The translations under genes and the position numbers were made by a program. From Wolbachia endosymbiont (group A) of Longitarsus flavicornis (GTDB lineage Bacteria > Pseudomonadota > Alphaproteobacteria > Rickettsiales > Anaplasmataceae), in the NCBI RefSeq assembly GCF_963931955.1, contig NZ_OZ008337.1:1488001-1552000 (forward strand): a stretch of 64,000 nt of DNA, written 5' to 3'. Below the pieces are notes generated by a model, which worked only from the letters and a program-made list of their open reading frames with translations, was not told where the DNA came from and searched no databases. Every line of letters starts with the position of its first letter. Within the stretch, counting starts at the first letter, position 1. Of the stretch, positions 26,627-36,956 are shown piece by piece.

Positions 26627-27742
26627 GTGATTTCAATATTTCAGAAAAAACCGCGTAAAGCGCAATCTTACACTTTACACGGTAAAAATTTTCTTGTAGA
26701 CTCCTGCTGCGAAACAAATTCTACACGCCCTATGCAAGACAGAGCAATAATAGAATATCAGAACGAAAAGAGTAGTCAAGAGAAAAATACAAGAAAAAAC
26801 TTGACTTCTTATTATCGTATATCCCATAACTTCAATATACGTGGTAGCTCTCACGTAATTAATACCAATAGCAAACATGTCAGGGCACAAATCAACTCTA
26901 GAAGAAGAATAAAAGCGCGAGAAAAATCCGTTGAGTTCAGTAGTGCAGTTAGAACTTTTTATACTGATACTTATCTTACTTCTCATGAATTGCTGCAAGT
27001 TATCAAAAACAAGGAAGTAAAGGAGTTTAAAAATGGTATCTCTGCTCAATTAAGAGGACATAGCACCTATGTTTCAGAACCTTTTAATCCGCATAAAGCA
27101 AAGAAAATTTATGCCAACCAAGCACAAAAAGAAGCGACAGAATATTTTATGGAGTTAATGACCGATAAATTTTACAGTTTTAAAAGGTCAAAAATTACGG
27201 ACTTAGTTCCTATCAGAGAAAATGTTATAAGAAAAGTTTTTGAAAAGTTCCAAGATCACCCTAAAATTAAGGCAATAATGGTCTACATCAGAAACCTATG
27301 GATAACTTACGATAAACATTTGTACAATATTGAAGGTATGAAAGAAAGGGTTGATCATCATATTAACCTTATCATTAAAAACACTAGTCAAGAAAAGATC
27401 GAAAAACTACTGGTATTAGGAGCAACACCCCATGAAGTGTATTGCACCCTAAGAAAAATTCAGGGAGCTAATCTTTACCGTATAGGTATTTTAGCAACTC
27501 GTGGCGGCTACCTTCTTAAAGTATACATTGAAAAAAGGGTGAAGGGATCATTAAAGTGCTACTTTAACAATTTTAAAGTTGAAATGTATAATATAGGTGT
27601 AACCACTGGAAAAGGTTTCTTTCTCATTGTACGGAGGCACCTCCCCTTCCTCTTTAACGAAAAATACAGAAATACCTATCGTAATTTGCGTTTATGGAAA
27701 GCAAGATTATGCTACCTACATAATGTATATTATATAAAATAA
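26627..27742 (+). CDS. Hypothetical protein, 371 aa
   Basis: Not recognised. Strongly basic (many Lys and Arg), first 110 residues probably disordered, the rest helical with SFKRSKITDLVPIRENVIRK and an ankyrin-like fragment TSQEKIEKLLVLGATPHEVY near residue 262. No signal peptide. GTG start at 26627; the ribosome site is weak, so the start is uncertain. It lies between the degraded Rpn gene and the metalloprotease, in an island of accessory genes. Confidence 0.55.
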   Translation: MISIFQKKPRKAQSYTLHGKNFLVDSCCETNSTRPMQDRAIIEYQNEKSSQEKNTRKNLTSYYRISHNFNIRGSSHVINTNSKHVRAQINSRRRIKAREKSVEFSSAVRTFYTDTYLTSHELLQVIKNKEVKEFKNGISAQLRGHSTYVSEPFNPHKAKKIYANQAQKEATEYFMELMTDKFYSFKRSKITDLVPIRENVIRKVFEKFQDHPKIKAIMVYIRNLWITYDKHLYNIEGMKERVDHHINLIIKNTSQEKIEKLLVLGATPHEVYCTLRKIQGANLYRIGILATRGGYLLKVYIEKRVKGSLKCYFNNFKVEMYNIGVTTGKGFFLIVRRHLPFLFNEKYRNTYRNLRLWKARLCYLHNVYYIK

Positions 27743-27950
27743 AATCACATAACATAAGAAGCAACGCTAAAAATAAAATTACATAATAAAGAGCTATTTC
27801 AGCAAAGTTTCAAACAAATAAAGTTCATTAGCCTCACAATTGGCACTTTATGGGATACACTTGATACATAAATTTAAAACACAAGTTAACGAATTATTAT
27901 GATTTTTACCAAGATAATAATATAGTAAGGTTTGGTAGTGAGGTATCAAA

Positions 27951-29690
27951 ATGGGAAAATACACTAACGCATGGTTTTATAAGAAGACTGACCCAAATCA
28001 TCATGATTGTGCAAATGATGGCACTTGTGGACAATCTATACAAAATTGCAAAATTGGTAATACAGACATTTCTTTTTTTGATAGTAACAAAAACTTAATT
28101 GCCAAAGTACCTAAACTACCAAAGTATTCTAGTGATAAATATGGGCATCAATTGTATAAGGAAGCTGAGTCAAAGCAGTTCAATTATTTTTCCACAAATA
28201 TACATGATGTTTTGCCCAACAGCTTTATCGCTAAATACGGGTATATACATTGTACTATAAAATACGACAACTTATCTCAACAAGAACGAAGTCAAATAGA
28301 AACAGACATTAAAACTGCCTATGAAGCATTTAAAGAAAAGTTTTGCTTGAAAAATAGTAATGCAAGTTACGATATAACGGTTTACATTTTTAATAATAGA
28401 AGCGATTATACAAAGTATAATGATCTTCTCGGCATAGATGAAGATGGTAGTCCAGGATATATTACACGAGGAGTAACAGATAGTCAGAATATTCTGACAT
28501 ATAAGCAAAGTGCCATGGATTTTGTTCTAGGTCATGAGCTAGGCCACATATTTCAATTGCGTTTTTCACCATCGGCAACAGTCAAAGCTTTGTATAATCT
28601 GGATACTGAACTTATAGCAAATGTTGTTGGACGAGAAGTGGAGGAAAAAAATTATAAAGCTATTTGCAAGCAGATGGGTGTAGATGAATATAAAAACCGT
28701 GGATCGGAGTTTATATTTAAATACAAAGGTACAACTGGTAGTATATACCGCAAGGACCTTTCAGAAGCAGAGAAATTTCAAATTATACAACGTGTCAAGA
28801 ATTCTGGACTAGATGAATATGAAGATCGTGGATCGATGTTTAAATTTAAATATAAAGATACAACTAGTAGTATATACCTCAAGGATCTTTCAGAAGCAGA
28901 GAAATTTCAAATTATACAACGTGTCAAGAATTCTGGACTAGATGAATATGAAGACCGTGGATGGATATTTAGTTTTAAATACAAAGGCACCACTTATAAC
29001 GTAAGATACAAGGACTTTTCAGAAGATGAAAAATTTAAAGCTATACAAAATGTCAAGAATATTCATGAACTAGTAGATGAATATAAAGACCATGGATGGA
29101 TATTTAGTTTTAAATACAAAGGCACCACTTATAACGTAAGATGCAAGGACTTTTCAGAAGAAGAAAAATTTCAATTTATCAAAGACATTAAGAACTCTCA
29201 TGAATCGCTCGTTAGTGAATGTGATGGATTGGGGAATGAGAATACAGTTTTATCGATTCACGTTGATGAAAATAAGGAGATAAGTCAAATGTATTTTCAT
29301 AATCCAGACAAGAATATGTCCGAATGGTTAGATAAGACACTTATAAGCAGAAGTAAACCTGAAGAAGAGGTGGATGACACAGCAGGAAAAGAGCCTGAAC
29401 CAGAATCAGCCGAAGAGGATACTCAGCAACCCAGTAATTTCTTATCCAATATTTTTTCAACAATTAAATTCATTATTGGTTCTATCTCATCACTCTTTTC
29501 ATGGTTATTTGGGTCTAAAGAGGAAGAACAATCTGATAAAAACCTTTCTTTGCTTAACTTATCAGAAGAACAATCCGATGACAATCTTTCTTTGCTTAAA
29601 CCTGATGTTAATCACGATGCTGAAGAAAACTACGTAGGCAATTACTCACTATGTAATCATGATTATCACCAACATGATGACCTAATATAG
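27951..29690 (+). CDS. Zinc metalloprotease with four tandem repeats (candidate effector)
   Basis: 579 aa. The motif HELGH (195-199) in FVLGHELGHIFQLRF is the gluzincin/metzincin-type zinc site; a third ligand could be Glu220 (LDTELIAN). The region before it (ITVYIFNNRSDYTKYNDLLG) resembles collagenase-like M9 catalytic domains. Residues 244-420 are four tandem repeats of about 43-45 aa (LDEYEDRGWIFSFKYKGTTY, RYKDFSEDEKFKAIQNVKN pattern). The C-terminus (420-579) is acidic, has one hydrophobic segment (496-521) and a small duplicated SLL motif. No N-terminal signal peptide. ATG at 27951. Confidence 0.78.
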   Translation: MGKYTNAWFYKKTDPNHHDCANDGTCGQSIQNCKIGNTDISFFDSNKNLIAKVPKLPKYSSDKYGHQLYKEAESKQFNYFSTNIHDVLPNSFIAKYGYIHCTIKYDNLSQQERSQIETDIKTAYEAFKEKFCLKNSNASYDITVYIFNNRSDYTKYNDLLGIDEDGSPGYITRGVTDSQNILTYKQSAMDFVLGHELGHIFQLRFSPSATVKALYNLDTELIANVVGREVEEKNYKAICKQMGVDEYKNRGSEFIFKYKGTTGSIYRKDLSEAEKFQIIQRVKNSGLDEYEDRGSMFKFKYKDTTSSIYLKDLSEAEKFQIIQRVKNSGLDEYEDRGWIFSFKYKGTTYNVRYKDFSEDEKFKAIQNVKNIHELVDEYKDHGWIFSFKYKGTTYNVRCKDFSEEEKFQFIKDIKNSHESLVSECDGLGNENTVLSIHVDENKEISQMYFHNPDKNMSEWLDKTLISRSKPEEEVDDTAGKEPEPESAEEDTQQPSNFLSNIFSTIKFIIGSISSLFSWLFGSKEEEQSDKNLSLLNLSEEQSDDNLSLLKPDVNHDAEENYVGNYSLCNHDYHQHDDLI

Positions 29691-29838
29691 TAAAATAACG
29701 AACTTTTATCCCCTACCCTTCTAGTTGACTTTGCAGATATGGGGAGACGATAAAGGGTGCTGAGATAAAAAACTAGGTGGATCATTCTGAAATTCTTGCA
29801 CTTTTGTCCATAATTTTGTTAAACAACTTCCCTTTTGG

Positions 29839-32790
29839 TCATATCGAACCAAATTTCTTTTTCACACCACCTTTTGAGCCACTTTCGTTAGTTTTTGTCA
29901 TAATGCGATCAAACACTCCCAATAACCTCTTTAATAGGTTTGGAGTTAGCGAAGAGATAAGATCAACAGATACGTTATTGTTTTTGTCATCACCACTTGC
30001 TTTATAGTCTATTGAAACGATTCCCCTACTTTTCCCGCCAGTAAGAAGTTTCCCAATTATAGGAATTTTAAACAAAGATTTATTAATTGAATATGCCGGT
30101 ATTACCTGCCCTTCAACCTGGAATTTATAATCTTTAATATCGAGCTTACCACCAGTGCTAATGCCTAATTCCGCTCCTTCAAGCCAAGATTCTTCAATTT
30201 CGACAGAGCCGTCTTTGTATGAGAAAGGTGCATTACATTTATAAAAGTATACACCTTCGTTCTTTATGGCATTTACGATACCAGGCAATGAAGACATCGA
30301 CAATAAAGTAGTAAGTAGTGGAGCATCTTTGATGTAGAAATTGCTAATGGATAACGTACCATAATGTTCTCCACTTTCTCTCTGAGGAGAGAGATAAAAA
30401 GACAATTTGCCGTTTTTAATTGATTTACTAATGCCTAAGGAACGCGAAAGTATACCTGCATTATCCGCATATATTTCGAGCCCTATTCCACTGTATTCCG
30501 CTAGTATGTTGCTGCTATCTTCTAGAAACTGTCCTGTAAATTGACTTCCATTGCAATTACCTTTAGTACAGGTTACATTCAGCTTAGCATTTTTGATAAC
30601 GATGCCTTCTTTCATAATTACATTGTCAACATTCATACTAATCTCTATATCTTTGTTTAATCCATTACTGTTTTTGCCAAGCAAGCCTAAAATATCACTT
30701 AAGTTAATTTCCTTACCATAAATAGTTATGGCATTTTTTTCCTTACCTGATTCAATTTCTATACTAAAATCATTATCAGGCAATTTAAAGCTACTAGAAT
30801 TTAAATATAAATTTCCATTTTCTACTCTTCCGCTGAATTTTATATCTAGGTCATTTCCTACAACATCTAATTTGTCTATTAACAATTCACCTGCTCCTTT
30901 TAACCTTGTAGAAAACAAAATTTTATTGTGATCTTCAAAACGATTTTTCCACCCAAAATAACTTGAACGTGATTCAAGCTCTGATAAATCCATATTACCA
31001 TTAACATGCCCCGTCTTATCTTGATTTATCACCGATTCTATATTTGTATTGACATAGCCACCTATATTTTCATCAAAATTAAGTATTTGAGCGGGTAAAT
31101 CTCCGGTCAAATTCCAGGCGAAACTTTCATTCCTATTGCTACTTTTCAGGTCAAATAATAGCTGTGTATTATTCACCATACCACTACCATTTAAATCTAT
31201 AAAGTCACTGCCAAAACTAAGCTTAATATCATATTTACCAAGACTTGCATTATAGACGGCCAAATTGTCAATTTCAGAATGAAAATTGGCCGAAAAATCT
31301 ACTTTTTTGTCATCAACGTTTAGATTAAAAATGCGAAAATTAAATACAGATTTTGCCATTCCACTTACTTTATCCCTTTCAACCTTCACCACATCATCCA
31401 GCTTAAATCTTATAGGCTCATATAAACCATACGCATCACTTACAGCTTGGCCATTAATGGTTAAAACTGAATTTTCCTTATCGAGAGATTTCATTTCAAT
31501 ATCACCACCATTAATAGTGAAATTCTGAAACTTAGCGCTATTTACAGTAATTTCAAGATCGTTATTCTTGATGATCAAATCACCCTTTAATTCCTTTACT
31601 TGCTCAAAATCTTCATCAAATTTTACGCTACCGTTTTCTATATCAGCAACTACTACGATATCTGACAGATCGTCATTAAATAAATTTTTAATTTTGCCAT
31701 TGAAACTTACAATTGTGTTTAAAACATTCCCATCAATATTATCACAATACCAGCTTTTAAATTTACTATTCACTACACTATCTGGTACATAAGTACATAA
31801 ATCCTTTGCAGCAAACTTGCTAATATTAATTCTAAGCAAAGCATGACTTGTACTAAAGTTCATCTTGCCTATTAAAGAGAGATACGTGTCATTTAACTTA
31901 AAATGGAAGTTTTTTACACTAATAATTCCATCACTATATGTTAAATTTATATTTACATTAGTTAAGGCCAAATTTTTGTTCAAATAATTTTCTGTATTCA
32001 ATACGTATATATTTCCATCTACAATTTCATCCTTTTTATTAATTTTCACTGAGAAGCTTCCTTTGAATCCTATATTTTTGTCCAAATTGTAGCTTTTAAC
32101 TAATGTAGAAAACTCGCTCAATAGTCCCAATTTTAGATCATAAAATGTCCCGTACACATTTAACAAATTGTTGCGATTTTTTACCGTAATTGATAAATCG
32201 TCCAACAATCCCTTTCCATCTTTTGTATTCACATGAATATCTAAAACATTAAAATCTTCCCCCTTCCCTATATACAATTTATCAATAAAAAATTCATCTT
32301 CCGTGCCTTTATTAATAGCGATGTTAGTAAATTCAATTTTTGAATCCGCATTTAAGTCAAAAAAAAATTCCCTTATTGTTTTTACTGAGTTTTGCAGATT
32401 AAAATTTACTGCTTTAAAGTCAGCTTCTTTCTGATTGATACATACATGCACATTATCAGCTGAAACCTGAGAGAGATTTGTGCTAGCTTTAAATAAGGAA
32501 CTTAACTTAAAATGTACAAAAAGCTCAGGAACTTTTATAGTAAAATTAGGATTTGCTATTGCCAAATCTGTAATGACTAAATACGGATCTTTACTACCTT
32601 TCTGCCAAACAACTGAGGTATTCTCCATATTAACGCTTGAGCCAACAAATGTTTTTGATATTTTATGTTTAACATAAAAATTAATATAATTAATATTGAT
32701 TTCTAAAGGACTCTCACCCTTAAAAAAGACAAATAAGCAGAATACGAACAATAGAACTATGGAAAGTGATATAGTGATTTTTTTAAGCAT
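29839..32790 (-). CDS. AsmA/YhdP-like envelope protein
   Basis: 983 aa. An N-terminal membrane anchor (residues 4-24, ITISLSIVLLFVFCLFVFF) is followed by a very long beta-rich periplasmic region with alternating hydrophobic strands, typical of the AsmA/YhdP/TamB repeating-groove proteins implicated in phospholipid transport to the outer membrane. The end carries the DUF3971/AsmA-like C-terminal pattern (LLGVFDRIMTK, KLDIKDYKFQVEGQVIPAYS). Its start overlaps the rnhA stop by 8 bp. It is the longest gene here; identity rests on topology and family pattern. Confidence 0.82.
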   Translation of the reverse strand: MLKKITISLSIVLLFVFCLFVFFKGESPLEININYINFYVKHKISKTFVGSSVNMENTSVVWQKGSKDPYLVITDLAIANPNFTIKVPELFVHFKLSSLFKASTNLSQVSADNVHVCINQKEADFKAVNFNLQNSVKTIREFFFDLNADSKIEFTNIAINKGTEDEFFIDKLYIGKGEDFNVLDIHVNTKDGKGLLDDLSITVKNRNNLLNVYGTFYDLKLGLLSEFSTLVKSYNLDKNIGFKGSFSVKINKKDEIVDGNIYVLNTENYLNKNLALTNVNINLTYSDGIISVKNFHFKLNDTYLSLIGKMNFSTSHALLRINISKFAAKDLCTYVPDSVVNSKFKSWYCDNIDGNVLNTIVSFNGKIKNLFNDDLSDIVVVADIENGSVKFDEDFEQVKELKGDLIIKNNDLEITVNSAKFQNFTINGGDIEMKSLDKENSVLTINGQAVSDAYGLYEPIRFKLDDVVKVERDKVSGMAKSVFNFRIFNLNVDDKKVDFSANFHSEIDNLAVYNASLGKYDIKLSFGSDFIDLNGSGMVNNTQLLFDLKSSNRNESFAWNLTGDLPAQILNFDENIGGYVNTNIESVINQDKTGHVNGNMDLSELESRSSYFGWKNRFEDHNKILFSTRLKGAGELLIDKLDVVGNDLDIKFSGRVENGNLYLNSSSFKLPDNDFSIEIESGKEKNAITIYGKEINLSDILGLLGKNSNGLNKDIEISMNVDNVIMKEGIVIKNAKLNVTCTKGNCNGSQFTGQFLEDSSNILAEYSGIGLEIYADNAGILSRSLGISKSIKNGKLSFYLSPQRESGEHYGTLSISNFYIKDAPLLTTLLSMSSLPGIVNAIKNEGVYFYKCNAPFSYKDGSVEIEESWLEGAELGISTGGKLDIKDYKFQVEGQVIPAYSINKSLFKIPIIGKLLTGGKSRGIVSIDYKASGDDKNNNVSVDLISSLTPNLLKRLLGVFDRIMTKTNESGSKGGVKKKFGSI

Positions 32791-33220
32791 CGATTATTGC
32801 TTTTCTTGCTAAACTATCAGCCTCTTCATTATACTTATCGCCACTGTGTGCTTTAACCCACTTCCAATCAATTTCGTGTTGTGAAGCAACGTTGTCTAGC
32901 TCTTTCCACAATTCCATATTTTTTACTGATTTTTTATTACTTGTTTTCCAGCCATTCATTTTCCACTTATTTATCCACTCTGTTATGCCATATTTAACAT
33001 AAAGACTATCCGTATATAAATTAATATTACAAGAAAATTTCAATACTTTCAGCCCATTGATCACCGCTGTTAACTCCATTTTATTGTTTGTGGTATTTTC
33101 TTCTCTACCATAAATGTCTTTTCTGTAATCTTGAAATAATATGATAGCTGCCCATCCTCCCGCTCCAGGATTACCAGAACACGCCCCATCCGTATATATT
33201 GTCACTTCTTTTTTACTCAT
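32783..33220 (-). CDS. rnhA: Ribonuclease HI
   Basis: 145 aa. Degrades RNA in RNA-DNA hybrids. The four acidic residues are visible: D in IYTDGACSGNPGAGG (about residue 10), E in NNKMELTAV (about 48), D in YTDSLYVKYG (about 70) and D in NEEADSLARKA (about 134). Length is typical (about 150). Upstream of and overlapping the AsmA-like gene. Confidence 0.97.
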   Translation of the reverse strand: MSKKEVTIYTDGACSGNPGAGGWAAIILFQDYRKDIYGREENTTNNKMELTAVINGLKVLKFSCNINLYTDSLYVKYGITEWINKWKMNGWKTSNKKSVKNMELWKELDNVASQHEIDWKWVKAHSGDKYNEEADSLARKAIIDA

Positions 33221-33395
33221 CTTTGTTTATATCGGTTAACAAAGTATATAGTTGCTTTTATGAAAGCACAATTTCTAAAGGTAGTTTAAGCTGCACCTTT
33301 AAATTTTATTATAGAAACAAAAAAAAGTGTGACAACGAGCATTACCAAAAGGAAAAGGAAAAAATAGTTTTTATGTTTCTGCCGTTCTTTCATAA

Positions 33396-34283
33396 CTAAA
33401 ATAAATCAATAGAACAAAAAATAATACTGGCGAATAGGGAAAATAGATAAGAAATTGAGTAAGAAAACATTTGTTTCTGTGAGTTGTGGTTCTTGAATCT
33501 AAGAATTGATATAGCGTACCAAATAAAGATGCAACCTGCAAAAATTGCCATGCTTAGATAAAGTAAAGCCTTTTTCAAGAATAGAGCTGGAAGCAAGCTA
33601 GTTAGCACCAGCAAGACACTATAAATTAATATATATTTTCTTGTTTTTTCCGGACCATAAACAATATTGAACATAGGAATCGATGCTCTTGCATAGTCTT
33701 CAGACTTATTTAAAGATAGGGCCCAAAAGTGTGGTGGAGTCCACATAAAAATTACTAAAAATAAAATGAAACTTTCCCAACTGACAGAATTAGTCACAGC
33801 TGCCCAGCCAATCATTGGAGGAAAAGCACCTGCTGCACCACCGATAACGATATTCTGCGGAGTGCGCCTTTTTAGCCAAATTGTATATACGAAAACGTAA
33901 AATAATATGCTAACTGCAAGCAAAGCAGCAGAAATATAGTTTACTGCTATTGCCATGATAAATACTGACAATATTCCAAGAGTGATACCAAATTCAAGCG
34001 CGCTTTCTGCAGAAACTCTACCTGAGGGTATAGGGCGGTTTTTTGTCCTTTCCATGAGCAGATCTATATCTCTGTCATACCACATATTTATAGCACCTGC
34101 AGATCCTGAGCCAAGAGCAACACATATAAGAGATATTAGTGCTAGAAAAGGGTGCATACTACCTGGTGCAGTAACCATACCAGCAACTGCAGTAAACACC
34201 ACAAGATACATTATCCTTGGCTTCAGCAAACGCCAAAAATCCAGTATTGTTGATTCAACATTTAGCAAAACACTTGTGTACAT
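33396..34283 (-). CDS. ctaB: Protoheme IX farnesyltransferase (heme O synthase)
   Basis: 295-aa membrane protein of the UbiA family with about nine spans. The Asp-rich site INMWYDRDIDLLMERTKNRP near residue 66-85 is the heme/prenyl diphosphate site; AAGAFPPMIGWAAV is typical. It makes heme O for the cytochrome oxidase encoded next door. 1 bp after the ctaD stop; last gene of ctaC-ctaD-ctaB. Confidence 0.97.
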   Translation of the reverse strand: MYTSVLLNVESTILDFWRLLKPRIMYLVVFTAVAGMVTAPGSMHPFLALISLICVALGSGSAGAINMWYDRDIDLLMERTKNRPIPSGRVSAESALEFGITLGILSVFIMAIAVNYISAALLAVSILFYVFVYTIWLKRRTPQNIVIGGAAGAFPPMIGWAAVTNSVSWESFILFLVIFMWTPPHFWALSLNKSEDYARASIPMFNIVYGPEKTRKYILIYSVLLVLTSLLPALFLKKALLYLSMAIFAGCIFIWYAISILRFKNHNSQKQMFSYSISYLFSLFASIIFCSIDLF

Positions 34284-34284
34284 T

Positions 34285-35835
34285 CTATTTTACCACTGGT
34301 GGCTTTTCGAAAGTATGAAAAGGCGGTGGTGAAGATACCGTCCATTCCAAGGTGTCACCTTCCCAAGGATTATCTCCAGCTTTCTTGCCCCATTTAAAGA
34401 GATGTATAACTATAAACACAAAAAACATAACTGAAACAAAGGACATATATGAGCCAATTGAGGATATATAATTCCAAGGGATAAACGCATCAGGATAATC
34501 AGGTATACGTCTTGGCATACCAGCTAATCCCAAGAAATGTTGAGGTAAAAAAGTGATATTGGTGCTAATAAAAGTAAGCCAAAAGTGGATTTGACCTAAG
34601 CGCTCATTATATTGTTTACCCGACATTTTACCAATCCAATAATAAAAGCCAGCAAAAGCTCCAAATAATGCAGCAAGTGACATGACATAATGGAAGTGAG
34701 CAACAACATAATAGGTGTCGTGCAAGAGCTTATCTATTCCACCATGAGAAAGAATTATTCCCGTTATGCCACCGCCAACAAACATAAAAATAAAACCTAG
34801 TGCAAATAGCATAGGGGTTTTAAACTCAATTGCTCCGCCCCACATAGTTGCAATCCAGCTAAAGACTTTTACACCAGTTATAACACCGATAAAAATTGTG
34901 GTAGTGCTAAAAAATGCAGCAGCGTCAGCACTAAGCCCAACAGTGAACATATGGTGAGCCCAAACCATAAAGCCAAATACTGCTATACCTATCATTGCAT
35001 AAACCATTCCTATGTAACCAAATACAGGTCTGTGAGAAAAAGTTGATACAACCTGACTTATGATGCCAAATGCAGGAAAAATAATTACGTAAACTTCTGG
35101 ATGACCAAAAAACCAAAATAAATGTTGAAATAACACAGGGTCACCACCACCGGCAGGATCAAAAAAGGAAGTACCAATATTTCGATCAGTAAGAAGCATA
35201 GTTATAGCACCGGCAAGCACCGGTAAGGCAACAATCAACATAAATGCTGTTAGCAAGACAGACCAAACAAATAGTGGCATCTTAGTCAACGACATGCCTT
35301 TCGCACGCATGTTAAATATAGTAACTATAAAGTTGATTGCCCCAACAATTGACGACATACCAGCAACATGAAGTGCAAGTATAGCAAGGTCAACTCCTGC
35401 ACTTGGATGGGACATTACCTGTGATAAAGGTGGATATAAAGTCCAACCCGTACCTGCACCTTCGCCAGCAAATGCTGAAAGAATGAGCAAAATAAAAGAT
35501 GACACTAATAACCAAAAACTTAAATTATTCATACGAGGAAATGCCATATCGGGTGCACCGATCATAAGAGGCACAAACCAATTACCAAATCCTCCCATGA
35601 GGGCTGGCATTATCATAAAAAACACCATTATCAACGCATGCCCTGTAACCATTACGTTATATAATTGATAATTATTGTTAAGTATATTAATGTGCATTAG
35701 CTGAGTGCGAATAATCACCGATAATAATCCACCAATAATTCCAGCTAATATGGAAAAAATAATGTACAGTGTCCCTATGTCTTTATGATTAGTGGAAAAC
35801 AACCAACGCTTTATGCCCTTTGGTACGTCACTCAT
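34285..35835 (-). CDS. ctaD: Cytochrome c oxidase subunit I
   Basis: 516 aa, 12 spans, heme a and the heme a3-CuB centre where O2 is reduced. WLFSTNHKDIGTLYIIFS opens the protein, WFFGHPEVYVIIFPAFGII holds a CuB His, VVAHFHYVMSLAALFG the heme His. Length matches alphaproteobacterial CtaD. 15 bp downstream of ctaC. Confidence 0.98.
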   Translation of the reverse strand: MSDVPKGIKRWLFSTNHKDIGTLYIIFSILAGIIGGLLSVIIRTQLMHINILNNNYQLYNVMVTGHALIMVFFMIMPALMGGFGNWFVPLMIGAPDMAFPRMNNLSFWLLVSSFILLILSAFAGEGAGTGWTLYPPLSQVMSHPSAGVDLAILALHVAGMSSIVGAINFIVTIFNMRAKGMSLTKMPLFVWSVLLTAFMLIVALPVLAGAITMLLTDRNIGTSFFDPAGGGDPVLFQHLFWFFGHPEVYVIIFPAFGIISQVVSTFSHRPVFGYIGMVYAMIGIAVFGFMVWAHHMFTVGLSADAAAFFSTTTIFIGVITGVKVFSWIATMWGGAIEFKTPMLFALGFIFMFVGGGITGIILSHGGIDKLLHDTYYVVAHFHYVMSLAALFGAFAGFYYWIGKMSGKQYNERLGQIHFWLTFISTNITFLPQHFLGLAGMPRRIPDYPDAFIPWNYISSIGSYMSFVSVMFFVFIVIHLFKWGKKAGDNPWEGDTLEWTVSSPPPFHTFEKPPVVK

Positions 35836-35850
35836 ATCTATACTCCAAAT

Positions 35851-36615
35851 TTAACTCACTAATTTTCTATTTTCAATCCACTTATTAAAATCTTCTTTGC
35901 TTACTGCTTCAACAACAATTGGCATAAATCCATGGCCTTGACCACATAATTCGTAGCACTGCCCGTAATAAACACCAGGCTTTTTGATATTAAACCACGC
36001 CTCATTCAGCCTTCCTGGTATTGCATCAATTTTTACACCGAAAGCTGGTACTCCCCAGCTGTGTATCACATCTCCTGCTGTAACTTGTAAACGAACGTTA
36101 GCATTAACGGGTAAAACGATGTTGTTATCAACAGAGAACAGCTTTAAATCTCCTTCGATAAAGTCTTCTTTTCCCTTAATATAACTATCAAACGACACGC
36201 CTTGATATTCTGGATATTGGTAGCTCCAATACCATTGATGGCCAATAACTTTTAGTGTTATGTCAGCCTTCGGTATTTCTTCCTGTAGCTTCAGTAATTT
36301 AGCGTTTTCAAAGGCTAATATTCCAACAATGATAGTTGGTATAACAAACCAAATAATTTCTAAAGGAACACTATGGGTAGTTTTACTTATGTTTGTTACT
36401 TTGCTTTTACGAAAGCGAAACGCTATATAAGCAAGCAGCGCCCACACAAAAAGCATTATTGTAACCATCACAAGCATCACAAACGAATGTGACCTAACTA
36501 CAGCCTCCATTACTTCAGTTGCAGGAGCAGGAAATCCAAATTGCCAGGAAGTAGGAGCAGAGGCAACAGATATATTTGAGTAAAATATTATCAATAGTGC
36601 AAATAACTTCACCAT
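35851..36615 (-). CDS. ctaC: Cytochrome c oxidase subunit II
   Basis: 254 aa. Residues 1-18 look like a signal or anchor, then two spans (about 40-65 and 85-105) and a periplasmic cupredoxin domain with WYWSYQYPEYQG and the CuA site YGQCYELCGQGHGFM. Accepts electrons from cytochrome c. First gene of the operon. Confidence 0.97.
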   Translation of the reverse strand: MVKLFALLIIFYSNISVASAPTSWQFGFPAPATEVMEAVVRSHSFVMLVMVTIMLFVWALLAYIAFRFRKSKVTNISKTTHSVPLEIIWFVIPTIIVGILAFENAKLLKLQEEIPKADITLKVIGHQWYWSYQYPEYQGVSFDSYIKGKEDFIEGDLKLFSVDNNIVLPVNANVRLQVTAGDVIHSWGVPAFGVKIDAIPGRLNEAWFNIKKPGVYYGQCYELCGQGHGFMPIVVEAVSKEDFNKWIENRKLVS

Positions 36616-36956
36616 ATCTTTTGTTTGTTTGCTGTAAAACTAAATGATATACTGTATAATAGTATATATAAACTTACTATGCAAATAGAGATTAGTGATG
36701 GTTAATAATTTTTTAGCATTCAACAAGTATAATAGTACAATACTAATTTGAGGAAAAAAGCATTTACATAAATCTATTGTAAGTAAAAATATTATAATAT
36801 TTTAAATTAAGTATTTACTTTAAGTAAATTCTATAATAAGTTTAATAGTGTCTGTTACTGCTAATAACCCTCTAGCCTCACACCTAAAAGCAGTAACAGA
36901 CACTATTAAACTTTATGACAAATTTGCTTATCTATAACTTGCAAGATCAAAATCTC
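36616..36956. other. Intergenic region with a perfect 24-bp inverted repeat
   Basis: Inverted arms AGTTTAATAGTGTCTGTTACTGCT (given in two parts for length: AGTTTAATAGTGTCTG at 36839-36854, then TTACTGCT) and 36889-36912 form a perfect 24-bp stem around a 26-nt loop. It sits between the IS110 transposase stop and the ctaC start region. It may be a terminator-like hairpin or an end of a small element. The remaining AT-rich tract presumably holds the cox promoter, which I cannot define. Confidence 0.5.

Noticed and set aside
28680..29220. Regular repeats of about 130 bp suggesting a CRISPR or satellite array
   Set aside because: They are in-frame protein repeats of the metalloprotease; unit length and lack of unique spacers exclude CRISPR.
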